In this document: positions 37,340-45,849 of the stretch, piece by piece
How positions within the stretch are numbered: position 1 is the stretch's first letter
Layout of the letters: every line of letters begins with the position of its first letter
Assembly: GCA_019247845.1 (NCBI GenBank)
Contig: JAFBAL010000010.1
Location: 62,001-126,000 of the forward strand
DNA from: Alphaproteobacteria bacterium
GTDB taxonomy: Bacteria > Pseudomonadota > Alphaproteobacteria > Micropepsales > Micropepsaceae
Direction of reading: 5' to 3'
DNA: 64,000 bases
Position numbers and translations under genes: made by a program
Notes under the pieces: model-generated
What the model was told of the DNA's origin: nothing
The model's database searches: none
What the model saw: only the letters and a program-made list of their open reading frames with translations

Positions 37340-37789
37340 TCAACTTCTAGGGGCGACGGAGGCAAGTCGAAGCTCGCGGGCGCGCGTCAGGATCGCGTCC
37401 TCGAGCTTGGTCGCCGTGTCGGCATTGACGCTCGAATCCACCCAGCCCTCGTTGGACCGGATCTGGCGGAACACCGCGATCTTGATGCCGTCGGCGCGCA
37501 GGCGGCGGTCCAGGATGTAGATCGTCACCTTCAGCCGCTCGTTGACGTTGGAAGGCGCGGAGTACCACTCGGTGATGATCACCCCGCCGAACGGGTCGGC
37601 CGAGGCCAGCGGCATGAAGGACAGCGTGTCGAGGGTCGCCTGCCACAGATAGGAGTTGACGCCCACCGTGCGCGTGGTGCCGCCGGCGATGGCGGTCGTG
37701 CCGCTCTCGATGTCGCCGATCTCGTTCGACGAATGGCCGCAAGCCGCCAGGGCGAAGGCGCAGAACACGAAAGTCAGCAGGCGCTTCAT
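37340..37789 (-). CDS. DUF3576 lipoprotein
   Basis: A 149-residue lipoprotein with the lipobox LAAC (Cys17). DUF3576 features: TVGVNSYLWQATLDTLSFMPL, then ADPFGGVIITEWY and ERLKVTIYILDRRLRADGI. The function is unknown. It lies upstream of leuS by 60 bp on the same strand, a common alphaproteobacterial pairing, and may be cotranscribed. Confidence 0.9.
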   Translation of the reverse strand: MKRLLTFVFCAFALAACGHSSNEIGDIESGTTAIAGGTTRTVGVNSYLWQATLDTLSFMPLASADPFGGVIITEWYSAPSNVNERLKVTIYILDRRLRADGIKIAVFRQIRSNEGWVDSSVNADTATKLEDAILTRARELRLASVAPRS

Positions 37790-37807
37790 ATGATCTTTCT
37801 CGACTTT

Positions 37808-37846
37808 GTCCGTCGCCAGGTCCGTCGTCAGGGTCCTTCGTCAGGG
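37808..37846. repeat. three near-copies of a 13-bp unit upstream of DUF3576
   Basis: GTCCGTCGCCAG, GTCCGTCGTCAGG and GTCCTTCGTCAGG follow in tandem, 19-57 bp upstream of the DUF3576 start (reverse strand). It lies where that gene's promoter would be. No role can be read from it. Confidence 0.6.
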
Positions 37847-37934
37847 CACACCGCCCTGGCGCCGTTCCAAACCCCCGTTACCGGCATGGGCTTGGCTTAT
37901 ACTGGGCGAGCAGCGTGTGCGCAACGTTACCGCC

Positions 37935-37964
37935 ATGTCCATGAAAATGCGGGATAATGGACAT
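37935..37964. promoter_or_regulatory. inverted repeat in porin 5' region
   Basis: ATGTCCAT (37935-37942) and ATGGACAT (37957-37964) form a perfect 8-bp stem with a 14-nt loop, 50 bp before the porin start. A TATACT -10-like element lies upstream at 37898-37903, without a clear -35. If transcription starts there, the stem sits in the mRNA leader. Confidence 0.5.
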
Positions 37965-38014
37965 TCCGGGGCACGGCCCATAGGGTGCCGCGGCTGGGGA
38001 AGTCGAGTGGGATC

Positions 38015-39202
38015 ATGAAGCGAATTTGGCTCGTTTGCGCGGGTGCCGGCATGCTGGCCGGCCCGGCCGGGGCGGTGGACTTGAGCGACTGGAGCGTCGC
38101 GCCTTACGAGACCACCATCGGCGACGACCTGATCTTCAAGCTGCACGGCCAGGCCGACGGCTCGGCCTATGTCTCCGACCAGCCCGCCGCCCCCGGGCTC
38201 GACGACGGCGGCGCGACCGGGGCGGCGCAGGTGGCGGCGAGCCTCGAGCGCGATTACGACAGCGGGCTGGTGCTGGCGCTCAAGAGCACCTTCGAGGTCT
38301 ATCACGACCGGTTGTCCGGCGATAACTACGGCAGCGACTTCGTGCAGAAGGTCTACGGCCAGATGCAGACCGGTCTCGGCCGTGTCGAGATCGGCAACAC
38401 CGACGGCGCGATCTACGCCATGGCGGTGACGGGTCCCACGGTGGAAGGCTTCACCTCCATCGACAATCCCAACGTCACGTTCTTCCGCGACCCGTCCGGC
38501 CACGCCTTCGCCGAGCAGTTCGCGCTCAACAGCGCGGTCGAGACCTCGCTCAACTACGCCAAGATCTCCTACTACACGCCGCGTCTCTTCGGCGTGCAGC
38601 TCGGCGCCTCGTTCACGCCCTCGGAAGGCAAGGACGTCGTCCCCTTCGCGAACACGGGGCCGCGGGTCGACGACCGCCAGACGAACATCTGGGAGCTGGC
38701 GGCCGGCTACAGCAACTATTTCGGCCCGCTGCAGGTGCAGGTCTCGGGCGGCTGGTCGACGGGCCACGACGATCTCAAGACCGCGGGCCATGCGGGGCTG
38801 ACCGATTGGAGCCTCGGCACCGAGCTCGACTACGCGCTGAACGACGACTGGAAGCTCGCGGTCGGCGGCGCCTATCGCAGCGCCAATGCCTATCGCTTCG
38901 ACGTCAACAGCGTGTTCGATTCCGGCGAGACCGACAGCGCGCATTTGAGCGCCACGCTCACCCACGGCTCGTGGATCCTGGGCGCCGAGCTCGGCGACGG
39001 CACCGCGGAAGGCCGCTTGGGCGCCGCCACGCTCGGCCTGCATGCGGCGTCGGCGACCATCGGCTACGTGCTGAACTCGAACCTTCAGCTGAATGTCGGC
39101 TGGGAGCAGTTCGCCTATCACCGCGACGCGGGCACGTTCTACAACGGCCGCGACCGCATCAAGATGAACGCGGGCTTCCTCAACTTCGAATTCAAGGTGT
39201 GA
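38015..39202 (+). CDS. outer-membrane porin, Gram-negative type
   Basis: A 395-residue protein with a signal peptide ending AGPAGA. The mature part consists of alternating amphipathic strands (VAASLERDYDSGLVLALKSTFEVY; QVSGGWSTG; LAVGGAYRS). A KVYGQMQTGLGRVEIGNTDGAIY segment resembles loop 3 of trimeric porins. It ends FLNFEFKV, so the usual terminal Phe is third from the end. It forms diffusion pores; specificity is unknown. The start chosen is MKRIWLVCAGAGML. Confidence 0.9.
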   Translation: MKRIWLVCAGAGMLAGPAGAVDLSDWSVAPYETTIGDDLIFKLHGQADGSAYVSDQPAAPGLDDGGATGAAQVAASLERDYDSGLVLALKSTFEVYHDRLSGDNYGSDFVQKVYGQMQTGLGRVEIGNTDGAIYAMAVTGPTVEGFTSIDNPNVTFFRDPSGHAFAEQFALNSAVETSLNYAKISYYTPRLFGVQLGASFTPSEGKDVVPFANTGPRVDDRQTNIWELAAGYSNYFGPLQVQVSGGWSTGHDDLKTAGHAGLTDWSLGTELDYALNDDWKLAVGGAYRSANAYRFDVNSVFDSGETDSAHLSATLTHGSWILGAELGDGTAEGRLGAATLGLHAASATIGYVLNSNLQLNVGWEQFAYHRDAGTFYNGRDRIKMNAGFLNFEFKV

Positions 39203-39755
39203 GCGCTTTGATCGCGGCGATGCCGGCGAAGCCTGACAGCCGGGCTGCGTTCGCCGCATCGATCCCGCCCAATGCGATGACGCGCCTGCTCGATTGCCGC
39301 GCGATCAGGTTGGCGCGCAGCGGCGACAGCGCCGCGCGGCTGGGGTGGCTTTCGGTCGGATAGACCGGCGACAGGAACATCGCGTCGCCGCGCGACAGCA
39401 TCAGCGCGCGCAGCGAATGCGCCGCGGTGGTGATCAGCAGACGCGGGAACCGCGCGCGCCAATGGCCGGCTTCGCGCGCACGCGCTTCCGGCAGGTGGAC
39501 GCCGTGCGCGCCCAGACGCACAGCAAGCAGCGGATCGCCCGCCACGATCACCGTCACATGGCGCAGCTTCAACAGGGCACGCGTCAGCGGCGCCGGGTCG
39601 CGGCGGCTGCGCACCACCACCATGCTGCCTTCGGGAAGCGCGCGCGCCGCGGCCAGCGGATCGGGCAGGCGCGCGTCGTCGGTCATCAGGACCAGGCGGC
39701 CGCCGGCTGCTGCGGCCGCTCTTGCCAATCTCGCGCGCGCAAGGCTATCGCTCAC
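39192..39755 (-). CDS. thiamine-phosphate synthase family protein (ThiE/TenI-like)
   Basis: A 187-residue barrel. LVLMTDDARLPDPLAAARALP opens the domain. LGAHGVHLPE, TTAAHSLRAL, MFLSPVYPTESHPSR and VIALGGIDAANAARL follow the ThiE/TenI pattern. The diphosphate-binding region is not complete enough to separate ThiE from TenI aminotransferase-like paralogues. The start is GTG at 39755, only 2 bp from the divergent yggS ATG, and lacks a ribosome site. It overlaps the porin end by 11 bp. Confidence 0.82.
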   Translation of the reverse strand: MSDSLARARLARAAAAAGGRLVLMTDDARLPDPLAAARALPEGSMVVVRSRRDPAPLTRALLKLRHVTVIVAGDPLLAVRLGAHGVHLPEARAREAGHWRARFPRLLITTAAHSLRALMLSRGDAMFLSPVYPTESHPSRAALSPLRANLIARQSSRRVIALGGIDAANAARLSGFAGIAAIKALTP

Positions 39756-39757
39756 GG

Positions 39758-40432
39758 ATGTCCCAGGAGGCAGAGAATCTCGCCGCCATCCTCGCGCGCA
39801 TCGACGCGGCGCGGAAGGGCGCGATTGCGCCGGCGCCGTCCACGCGGCTGATCGCGGTCAGCAAGACCCATGGGCCCGAGCGTATCCGGGCGCTGCTCGA
39901 GGCCGGCCACCGCGTCTTCGGCGAGAACCGGGTGCAGGAGGCGCAAGGCAAGTGGCCGGCGCTGAAGTGCGAGTTCCCCGACACCGAGCTGCATCTGATC
40001 GGACCCTTGCAGACCAACAAGGTGCGCGACGCGGTGGCGCTGTTCGACGTCATCCACACGCTCGACCGTCCGAAGCTGGCCGACGCCTTGCGCGCCGCGG
40101 AGCGCAAGCCCGACCTGCTGATCCAGGTGAACACGGGCGAGGAGCCGCAAAAGGCCGGTGTCGCGCCCCTCGAGGCCGCGGGCTTCATCGTCGCGACGAA
40201 GGGTCTTCCGGTCAAAGGCCTGATGTGCATCCCGCCGGCCGGGATTGCGCCGGCGCCGCATTTCGCGCTCCTGGCCAAGCTCGCGCGCGAGCACGGCCTG
40301 CCATGGTTGAGCATGGGCATGAGCGCGGATTTCGAGATCGCGATCCGCTTCGGCGCCACGCATGTGCGGGTGGGAAGCGCGCTCTTCGGCGAACGCGACT
40401 ATTCGGCCAGCGCCGACACCGTCTTGCGATAG
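39758..40432 (+). CDS. YggS-family PLP homeostasis protein
   Basis: A 224-residue PLP-binding barrel. The PLP lysine lies in LIAVSKTHGPE, followed by VFGENRVQEAQGKW, ELHLIGPLQTNK (IG-LQ-NK signature), LIQVNTGEEPQKAG, GLMCIPP, LSMGMSADFEIAIRFGATHVRVGSALFG. The family keeps free PLP in balance. The start chosen (MSQEAENLAAIL) fits relatives; a longer frame upstream would overlap the divergent gene. Confidence 0.95.
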   Translation: MSQEAENLAAILARIDAARKGAIAPAPSTRLIAVSKTHGPERIRALLEAGHRVFGENRVQEAQGKWPALKCEFPDTELHLIGPLQTNKVRDAVALFDVIHTLDRPKLADALRAAERKPDLLIQVNTGEEPQKAGVAPLEAAGFIVATKGLPVKGLMCIPPAGIAPAPHFALLAKLAREHGLPWLSMGMSADFEIAIRFGATHVRVGSALFGERDYSASADTVLR

Positions 40433-40959
40433 GCGAACAGCGCGCGCTGCTGAAGCTCCGGATCGATCCCGTTCTGCGCCAGCGATTGCGTCAGCGCCTG
40501 TTCGGCGGGTGCGGCAGAGGTGGCCGGTATCGGCGCCGACGCGGGCGCGGGTGCGGATGCCGGTGCGGGCGCCGGTGTAGATGCCGGTGCACGCGTCTCG
40601 GCCTTCGCCACTTCGGTGCCGACCGCGATGGTTTCGTGATGGCCGGTGAACCACGACAGCACCGTCTCGCCGAAGCTCTTGCCGGTCGCCGCCTGGAAGC
40701 CGGTATCGGCCAGCGACGACAACAGCCCGACCGGGCCGCCATAGAGCGCGTCGCCGACCAGCTTCTCGGGCGTGTCGATCCTGTCGTGGGTGATCGCGCG
40801 ATAGAGCGTGCTCACCACCGGCAGATGCTGCAGCGGATTGACGATGTCCAGGAAGTCGCCGAACGAGAAGGGGTGCTTGGCAGGTGCTGCTTGCAAAGGC
40901 TGACCCGCGGGGGCCGCATGCGCCGCGTGGATCGAGAAGGAGCTGCCGACGAGGTCCAT
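40399..40959 (-). CDS. hypothetical protein with Ala/Pro-rich linker
   Basis: A 186-residue protein. The first 100 residues are ordered (HPFSFGDFLDIVNPLQHLPVVSTLYRAI, then DALYGGPVGLLSSLADTGFQ and GKSFGETVLSW). This pattern recurs in alphaproteobacterial hypothetical proteins. A low-complexity linker follows (about residues 123-155, alternating Ala/Pro/Ser), then a short helix QALTQSLAQNGIDPELQQRALFAYRK. No signal peptide is seen. It converges with yggS and overlaps its end by 34 bp. Confidence 0.7.
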   Translation of the reverse strand: MDLVGSSFSIHAAHAAPAGQPLQAAPAKHPFSFGDFLDIVNPLQHLPVVSTLYRAITHDRIDTPEKLVGDALYGGPVGLLSSLADTGFQAATGKSFGETVLSWFTGHHETIAVGTEVAKAETRAPASTPAPAPASAPAPASAPIPATSAAPAEQALTQSLAQNGIDPELQQRALFAYRKTVSALAE

Positions 40960-41055
40960 GGCCGCTGCCTCGCAAATGTCCTGCCAGCCGGAAAACCGCA
41001 GGATTGCCCGGCGAAATGGCCCCGGCCACGGACCGCGCCCGGCAGGAATTGCCGC

Positions 41056-42138
41056 TTACAGCAGGTGCCCGCCCTTTTCGGCCTTGGTCCTCAAGTAAGC
41101 GCTGTTGTGCGCGTTCGCCGGGAAGGCATGGCGCACGCGCGCCGCGACCGTCACGCCGGCGGCCTCCAGCGCCGCCACCTTGTCGGGGTTGTTGGTCATC
41201 AGCCGCACGGAGGTGTAGCCGAGCAGGGTCAGCATCCGCGCGGCGATCGCGAAGCGCCGCTCGTCGGCTGCGAAGCCCAGCCGCTCGTTGGCCTCCAGCG
41301 TGTCGAAGCCCTGGTCCTGCAGGCGATAGGCGCGCAGCTTGTTGATCAGCCCGATGCCGCGGCCCTCCTGCGCCAGATAGAGCAGCACCCCGCCGCCCGC
41401 CTTGGCGATGGCTTCGACGGCGCCGCGCAGCTGGCTGCCGCAGTCGCATTTGAGCGAGCCCAGAAGATCGCCGGTGAAGCATTCCGAATGCAGCCGCGCC
41501 AGCACCGGCTTCTTCGTCGGCGGATGACCGATGAGGATCGCGTAATGCTCCGGCCCGCCGTCGCCGGCGCGGAAGGCGACGAGCTCGGTCTCTTCGGCGC
41601 CGTCCAGCGGCACGCGCGCGCGCGTTACGATCGTCAGTGTACGCACCACTTCGTCGTCATAGGAGAGGATGTCGTCTGCGGCGACGGCCTCGGCGCCGTC
41701 CAGCGTTCCGCGCCGCACGATGCAGGCGGGCAGGAGGCCGGCGAGCTTGGCGAGCTTGACCGCGGCTTCGGCCGCTTGGGGAAGCGCGTCGCGCGACGTC
41801 TCGAACGGGCCTTTCAAGGGGAAGTCGAGATCGGCGGTCGGATCGGCGATGGCGCGCGCCTCGCGCATGCTCATGCCGCGGGGAAGGGCCAAAGCCACCA
41901 GCTTGGGCGTATAAAGCCTGATCTTCAGCGTGGCCGCGCGCGCGTGGGTGAGCAGCAGCAACGCGTTCTGGCCCGCCAGCGCGGCTTGCGGCGCGGTCTC
42001 GACCGCCCAGGCGACCAGGCTCGGCTTGCCCTTGATGACGATGCCGCGTCCCTGGCGCAGCGCATCGGCCGCATGCGCGACGCGGTCGAGCGCAGAAAGG
42101 GTTGATCTTCTTTTTGTGAGCTTGGGAGGCTTGCGCAT
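41056..42138 (-). CDS. ribA: GTP cyclohydrolase II RibA
   Basis: A 360-residue protein. The C-terminal half is GTP cyclohydrolase II with zinc ligands Cys220, Cys231 and Cys233 (HSECFTGDLLGSLKCDCGSQL region). The catalytic loop is LYLAQEGRGIGLINKLRAYRLQD. The N-terminal ~190 residues resemble a degenerate RibB domain, since the usual acidic catalytic motif of DHBP synthase is not evident. It opens GTP in riboflavin synthesis. It is divergent from the response regulator. Confidence 0.93.
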   Translation of the reverse strand: MRKPPKLTKRRSTLSALDRVAHAADALRQGRGIVIKGKPSLVAWAVETAPQAALAGQNALLLLTHARAATLKIRLYTPKLVALALPRGMSMREARAIADPTADLDFPLKGPFETSRDALPQAAEAAVKLAKLAGLLPACIVRRGTLDGAEAVAADDILSYDDEVVRTLTIVTRARVPLDGAEETELVAFRAGDGGPEHYAILIGHPPTKKPVLARLHSECFTGDLLGSLKCDCGSQLRGAVEAIAKAGGGVLLYLAQEGRGIGLINKLRAYRLQDQGFDTLEANERLGFAADERRFAIAARMLTLLGYTSVRLMTNNPDKVAALEAAGVTVAARVRHAFPANAHNSAYLRTKAEKGGHLL

Positions 42139-42196
42139 GTCCTTCCCACATACACCCGCGCGAGGGTAGACTTACAGCCCTTCGAAGGACCCCCTC

Positions 42197-42880
42197 ATGC
42201 CCACGCCCAAGCGCGTTCTCCTGGTCGACGACGATACGATGCTCCGCTCTTCGCTGGCCGAACAGCTCGCCCAGGAAGATTCCTATACGGTGGTGGAAGC
42301 CGGCAGCATCGAAGAAGGCCGCGCGCGCGCGCAGGACGGGCTCTACGAATTCATGATCCTCGACATCGGCCTGCCCGACGGCGACGGCCGCATGTTCTGC
42401 CGCGAGCTGCGCGATGCCGGCATCAGCTGCCCGATCGTCATGCTCACCGCCGCCGACACCGACACCGACACGATCGAGGGCCTGGAATCCGGGGCCAACG
42501 ACTACGTGACCAAGCCGTTCCGGTTCGCGGTGCTGATGGCGCGCGTGCATGCGCATCTGCGCAGCCACGGCCATAGCGAGGACGCGCAATACCGCATCGG
42601 GCCCTACACCTTCCGCCCCAGCGCCAAGCTCCTGATCGACGACGCCGCGAAGAAGATCCGGCTGACCGAGAAGGAGACCAACATCCTCAAATTCCTGCAC
42701 CGCTCGGGCGAGACCGTGCCGCGCGAGACGCTGCTGCATGAGGTGTGGGGCTACAACCCGGCCGTCACGACCCACACGCTCGAGACCCATATCTACCGCC
42801 TGCGCCAGAAGATCGAGACCGACCCCAGCCGGGCGCGGCTCCTGGTGACCGAAAGCGGCGGCTACCGGCTGATGCCCTGA
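42197..42880 (+). CDS. OmpR-family response regulator, orphan
   Basis: A 227-residue protein. The receiver domain has acidic DDD (residues 11-13), phospho-acceptor Asp56 (LDIGLPDGDG), Thr/Ala switch (MLTAADT) and Lys106 (YVTKPF). The C-terminal winged helix has LTEKETNILKFLHRSGETVPRETLLHEVWGYN and LETHIYRLRQKI. No histidine kinase is adjacent, so the sensor is elsewhere. It could regulate the following DUF2807 gene, though nothing here shows that. Confidence 0.95.
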   Translation: MPTPKRVLLVDDDTMLRSSLAEQLAQEDSYTVVEAGSIEEGRARAQDGLYEFMILDIGLPDGDGRMFCRELRDAGISCPIVMLTAADTDTDTIEGLESGANDYVTKPFRFAVLMARVHAHLRSHGHSEDAQYRIGPYTFRPSAKLLIDDAAKKIRLTEKETNILKFLHRSGETVPRETLLHEVWGYNPAVTTHTLETHIYRLRQKIETDPSRARLLVTESGGYRLMP

Positions 42881-42922
42881 TCCCGCTCCGGCCGCCTCCC
42901 CGGAATGGCTTGATATGCGCTA

Positions 42923-42967
42923 TTGACATGGCAGGCATGCGTTTCTACTAGTCTGTACAGCACTAGT
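42923..42967 (+). promoter_or_regulatory. promoter with overlapping nested palindrome (operator)
   Basis: A perfect TTGACA -35 (42923-42928), a 17-bp spacer and TACTAG as -10 (42946-42951) precede the DUF2807 gene. Covering the -10 and start point is ACTAGT-CTGTACAG-C-ACTAGT (42947-42967), in which the outer 6-mers and the inner 8-mer are all palindromic about nearly the same centre. This is the classic position for a repressor operator. Confidence 0.7.
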
Positions 42968-43029
42968 GTGAACATCATATCTGCTCATCAGAACGCAGAA
43001 CACGTGCGCCCCAAGGAGGGCTTCGAGCC

Positions 43030-44025
43030 ATGGCCAGTCAATTGAAATCCATCCTGTGCGGAGCGGCGGTGGCCGCTTTGCTGGTCCTGCCCGCGGCGGC
43101 AGGCAGCGGCGACTGGACCATCGGCTCGTGGCAGGGCTACCAGGCCAGCGCGCTCAAGGTCGACAGCCTCGTCGGCAAGCTGCGCGTCGACGTCAAGCCG
43201 CAGGACAGGATCAGCGTCCAGGTCAACGGCAACAAGGACCGCGTCCAGCACGTGAAGGTCATGACCAAGGGCGGCACCCTCGTCATCCAGGGCGAGAACG
43301 AGGAAGGCGTGTGGGACTGGAAGAACTGGTTCAATTTCTCCGAGCACGACATCGACAGCAAGGGCCTCGACATCCGCGTCGTGGTGCCCAAGGGCACGGC
43401 GGTCAAGGTCGAGGACATCGTCGGCGACGCCACCATCGGCGACACCGAGGGCGACCTGGGCTTCGAAGCGGTCTCGTCGGTCTCCACAATCGGCCGGGTC
43501 AGGAACGCGAAGATTTCGATGGCCGGCTCCGGCAAGATCCAGATGTCGGACGTGATGGGCGACCTGCATCTCGAGATCGCGGGCTCGGGCAACGTCAAAG
43601 CCAACTCGGCCAAGAGCGTCAGCGCGGACATCGCGGGCTCGGGCTCGGGAAGCCTGGGCGCGATCAACGGCGGACTCGATCTCGACATCGCGGGTTCGGG
43701 CGATTTCAACGCCGCCAAGGTCAACGGCCCGGTGCGCGTCGATATCGTCGGCGCGGGCTCGGTCAACATCCCGCAGGGCGTCGCCAATCCGCTGCATGTC
43801 GACATCATGGGCGCGGGCAACTTCGTCTTCGGCGGCGAGGCGGTCGATCCGCATATCAGCGCCGTGGGCTCGGGCCGCGTGAAGCTGCGCGCCTATAAGG
43901 GCCGCATGGACAGCGACGGCATGGTCGACGTGCAGATCGGGCCGGAAGGCTTTCCCTCGCCGCCGCCGGCGCCACCCGCTCTGCCTGCTCCGCCCGCGCC
44001 CCCCGCGCCGCCGCGGCCGCACTGA
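43030..44025 (+). CDS. exported DUF2807 (GIN-domain) beta-helix protein
   Basis: A 331-residue protein with a signal peptide (cleavage after LPAAA). The body is a parallel beta repeat: IAGSGNVKANS, IAGSGSGSLGAI, IAGSGDFNAAKV, IVGAGSVNIPQ, IMGAGNFVFG and VGSGRVKLRA recur every ~20 residues, the GSG-turn pattern of DUF2807. The tail (about residues 311-331) is almost only Pro and Ala. It is probably periplasmic or surface-located; the role is unknown. AAGGAGG at the start, a strong upstream promoter and a terminator make it a monocistronic unit. Confidence 0.9.
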   Translation: MASQLKSILCGAAVAALLVLPAAAGSGDWTIGSWQGYQASALKVDSLVGKLRVDVKPQDRISVQVNGNKDRVQHVKVMTKGGTLVIQGENEEGVWDWKNWFNFSEHDIDSKGLDIRVVVPKGTAVKVEDIVGDATIGDTEGDLGFEAVSSVSTIGRVRNAKISMAGSGKIQMSDVMGDLHLEIAGSGNVKANSAKSVSADIAGSGSGSLGAINGGLDLDIAGSGDFNAAKVNGPVRVDIVGAGSVNIPQGVANPLHVDIMGAGNFVFGGEAVDPHISAVGSGRVKLRAYKGRMDSDGMVDVQIGPEGFPSPPPAPPALPAPPAPPAPPRPH

Positions 44026-44047
44026 AGGTTTCTCTCGGGCGTGCCCG

Positions 44048-44078
44048 AACCCCCGTGCTCGATGAGCGCGGGGGTTTT
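44048..44078 (+). terminator. Rho-independent terminator of DUF2807 gene
   Basis: AACCCCCGTGCTC-GAT-GAGCGCGGGGGTT forms a 13-bp stem with one G-T pair and a 3-nt loop, followed by TTTT. It starts 23 bp after the DUF2807 stop. Confidence 0.9.
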
Positions 44079-44139
44079 GCTTTTGCGGAGTGCCTACGCG
44101 CCGTGTCGGCTATAATCTTCCAGATTCAGGGAGACCTTC

Positions 44140-44640
44140 ATGGCCAAGAAGCCGGCAACCGTTCGCCATCTGCGCTGGCTTATAGAGCGGCGCGGGGAAA
44201 ACAACGTTGTAGGACTCAAGCTTCTGACCTTGTTCGAGAACTATGGCGAGCTCATCAACAAGCGGCCTCATGCCGTCCGGGCGCAGATGCTGGTGGGAGT
44301 CGCCTTCTCCTTGTGGCGAGCGGCTTTCCTTTCCGAAACGCAAGGGAACATCGAAGGCAAGGTCAAAGACGCTGAGAATTTTCTGCGCAAGATGCTGGCG
44401 GACAACACCATCGGCTTTTCGCACGACATGGAATTGAGAGAATGGAGCGCGAGCTACTACATTCAAAACGCGCGTAACAGCCTCAGCGACCTTGGACGAA
44501 GCTGGAGCGACGATAGGCTTCGTTCGGTGCAGCCAAAGGGGCGGAAAAGCTCCAAGTCGTGGTGGCAGGCGGCTCACGAGGCTTTTGTGATCGCTGTCAC
44601 TCGATTGGAATCGGAGCTGGAGGAAGCTGCCGAGAAATAG
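44140..44640 (+). CDS. hypothetical helical protein, A/T-richer than surroundings
   Basis: A 166-residue protein, mostly predicted helix with no signal peptide or membrane segment. It begins basic (MAKKPATVRHLRWLIERRG) and ends acidic (RLESELEEAAEK), with WWQAAHEAF near the end. The start follows GGGAGA. Base use is visibly less GC-rich than flanking genes (many A/T third positions). It sits between a strong terminator and the end of the MacAB operon, which suggests recent acquisition. I recognise no family. Confidence 0.65.
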   Translation: MAKKPATVRHLRWLIERRGENNVVGLKLLTLFENYGELINKRPHAVRAQMLVGVAFSLWRAAFLSETQGNIEGKVKDAENFLRKMLADNTIGFSHDMELREWSASYYIQNARNSLSDLGRSWSDDRLRSVQPKGRKSSKSWWQAAHEAFVIAVTRLESELEEAAEK

Positions 44641-44649
44641 ATATCCGGC

Positions 44650-45849
44650 TCACTCGTGCCGCAGCGCCTCGATCGGGTCGAGCCTTGCCGCGCGGCGCGC
44701 GGGGAAATAGCCGAAGCCCACGCCGACCAGCGCGGCGAATCCCACCGCGATGACGACCACGCCGGGCTGGAAGACGAAGGGCAGCTTGAGCGCGCCCGCG
44801 ATGGCGGCCGATCCGCCCAGGCCGATCAGCACGCCCAAGACGCCGCCCAGCGCGCTCATCACGATGGCCTCGATCAGGAACTGCAAGAGCACGTCGCGCT
44901 CGCGCGCGCCGATGGCGAGACGGATGCCGATCTCGCGCGTGCGCTCGGTCACCGACACCAGCATGATGTTCATGATGCCGATGCCGCCGACCAGAAGGCT
45001 CACCGCCGCCACCGCCGACAGGAAGGCGGTCAGGATCGTCGTCACGCTGGTGAGCAGCTGGGTGATCTCTTTCAGGTCCTGGACGTCGAAATCGTCGACC
45101 TGTCCCGGAATGATGTGCCGGCGCTCGCGCATCAGCCGCTGGATGCGGTCCTTGGCGCTGGGGATGTCGGATTCCTTGGCGACCGAGACGCGGATGACGT
45201 TGACCTCGGTGTTGCCGGCCAGCCTGCGCTGCACGGCCTTCAGCGGCATCAGGATGATGTCGTCCATGTCCTGGCCGAAGATCGCGGTGCCCTTCGAAGA
45301 CATGAATCCGATGATCTCGCAGCTCGCCTTGTTGATGCGCAGCCGCGCGCCCACCGGCACCTGGTCGCCGTACAGTTCCTTGCGCACGGTCTGGCCGACC
45401 AGGCACACCGACTTGCCGCCCAGGATCTCGGCAGCCGAGAACTCGCGGCCCTCCTCGACGTCCCATTTGCGGCTGCGCAGATAGGCGTTCGTCGTGCCGT
45501 TGATCTGGGTGGAGTGGTTGCGGTTGCCGTTCACCGCCACGCCCTGCACGGCAAGCTCCGGCACGACTTCGGCCAGGCCCGGCACTTCGCGCTGGATCGC
45601 ATCGACCATCGACATGTCGAAGGGCACGACCGCGGTCGGCGGGCCGCGCTGCTGGCCGGGAACGATGAGCAGCATGTTGTCGCCCAGCGAGCCGATATCG
45701 GCGGTGACGCGCTTGGTCGCGCCCGCGCCCAGGGTCACCATCAGGATCACCGCCGAGACGCCGATGACGATGCCGAGCGTGGTCAGCCCCGCGCGCAACA
45801 GGTTGTTGCGGATCTCGCGCAGCGCCAGCAGAAGGGCGTTCATGATCAT
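44650..45849 (-). CDS. MacB-type ABC transporter permease
   Basis: A 399-residue protein with a TM segment at residues 18-40 (LRAGLTTLGIVIGVSAVILMVTLGAGA). A large periplasmic MacB_PCD domain (about residues 45-270) follows. Then come three TM helices of the FtsX/MacB type (SLLVGGIGIMNIMLVSVTERTREIGIRLAIGA motif). It forms a mechanotransmission efflux pump with the ATPase and adaptor upstream. The start ATG 45849 overlaps the stop of a 25-codon ORF (ATGA); an internal ATG at 45843 is possible. Confidence 0.93.
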   Translation of the reverse strand: MIMNALLLALREIRNNLLRAGLTTLGIVIGVSAVILMVTLGAGATKRVTADIGSLGDNMLLIVPGQQRGPPTAVVPFDMSMVDAIQREVPGLAEVVPELAVQGVAVNGNRNHSTQINGTTNAYLRSRKWDVEEGREFSAAEILGGKSVCLVGQTVRKELYGDQVPVGARLRINKASCEIIGFMSSKGTAIFGQDMDDIILMPLKAVQRRLAGNTEVNVIRVSVAKESDIPSAKDRIQRLMRERRHIIPGQVDDFDVQDLKEITQLLTSVTTILTAFLSAVAAVSLLVGGIGIMNIMLVSVTERTREIGIRLAIGARERDVLLQFLIEAIVMSALGGVLGVLIGLGGSAAIAGALKLPFVFQPGVVVIAVGFAALVGVGFGYFPARRAARLDPIEALRHE

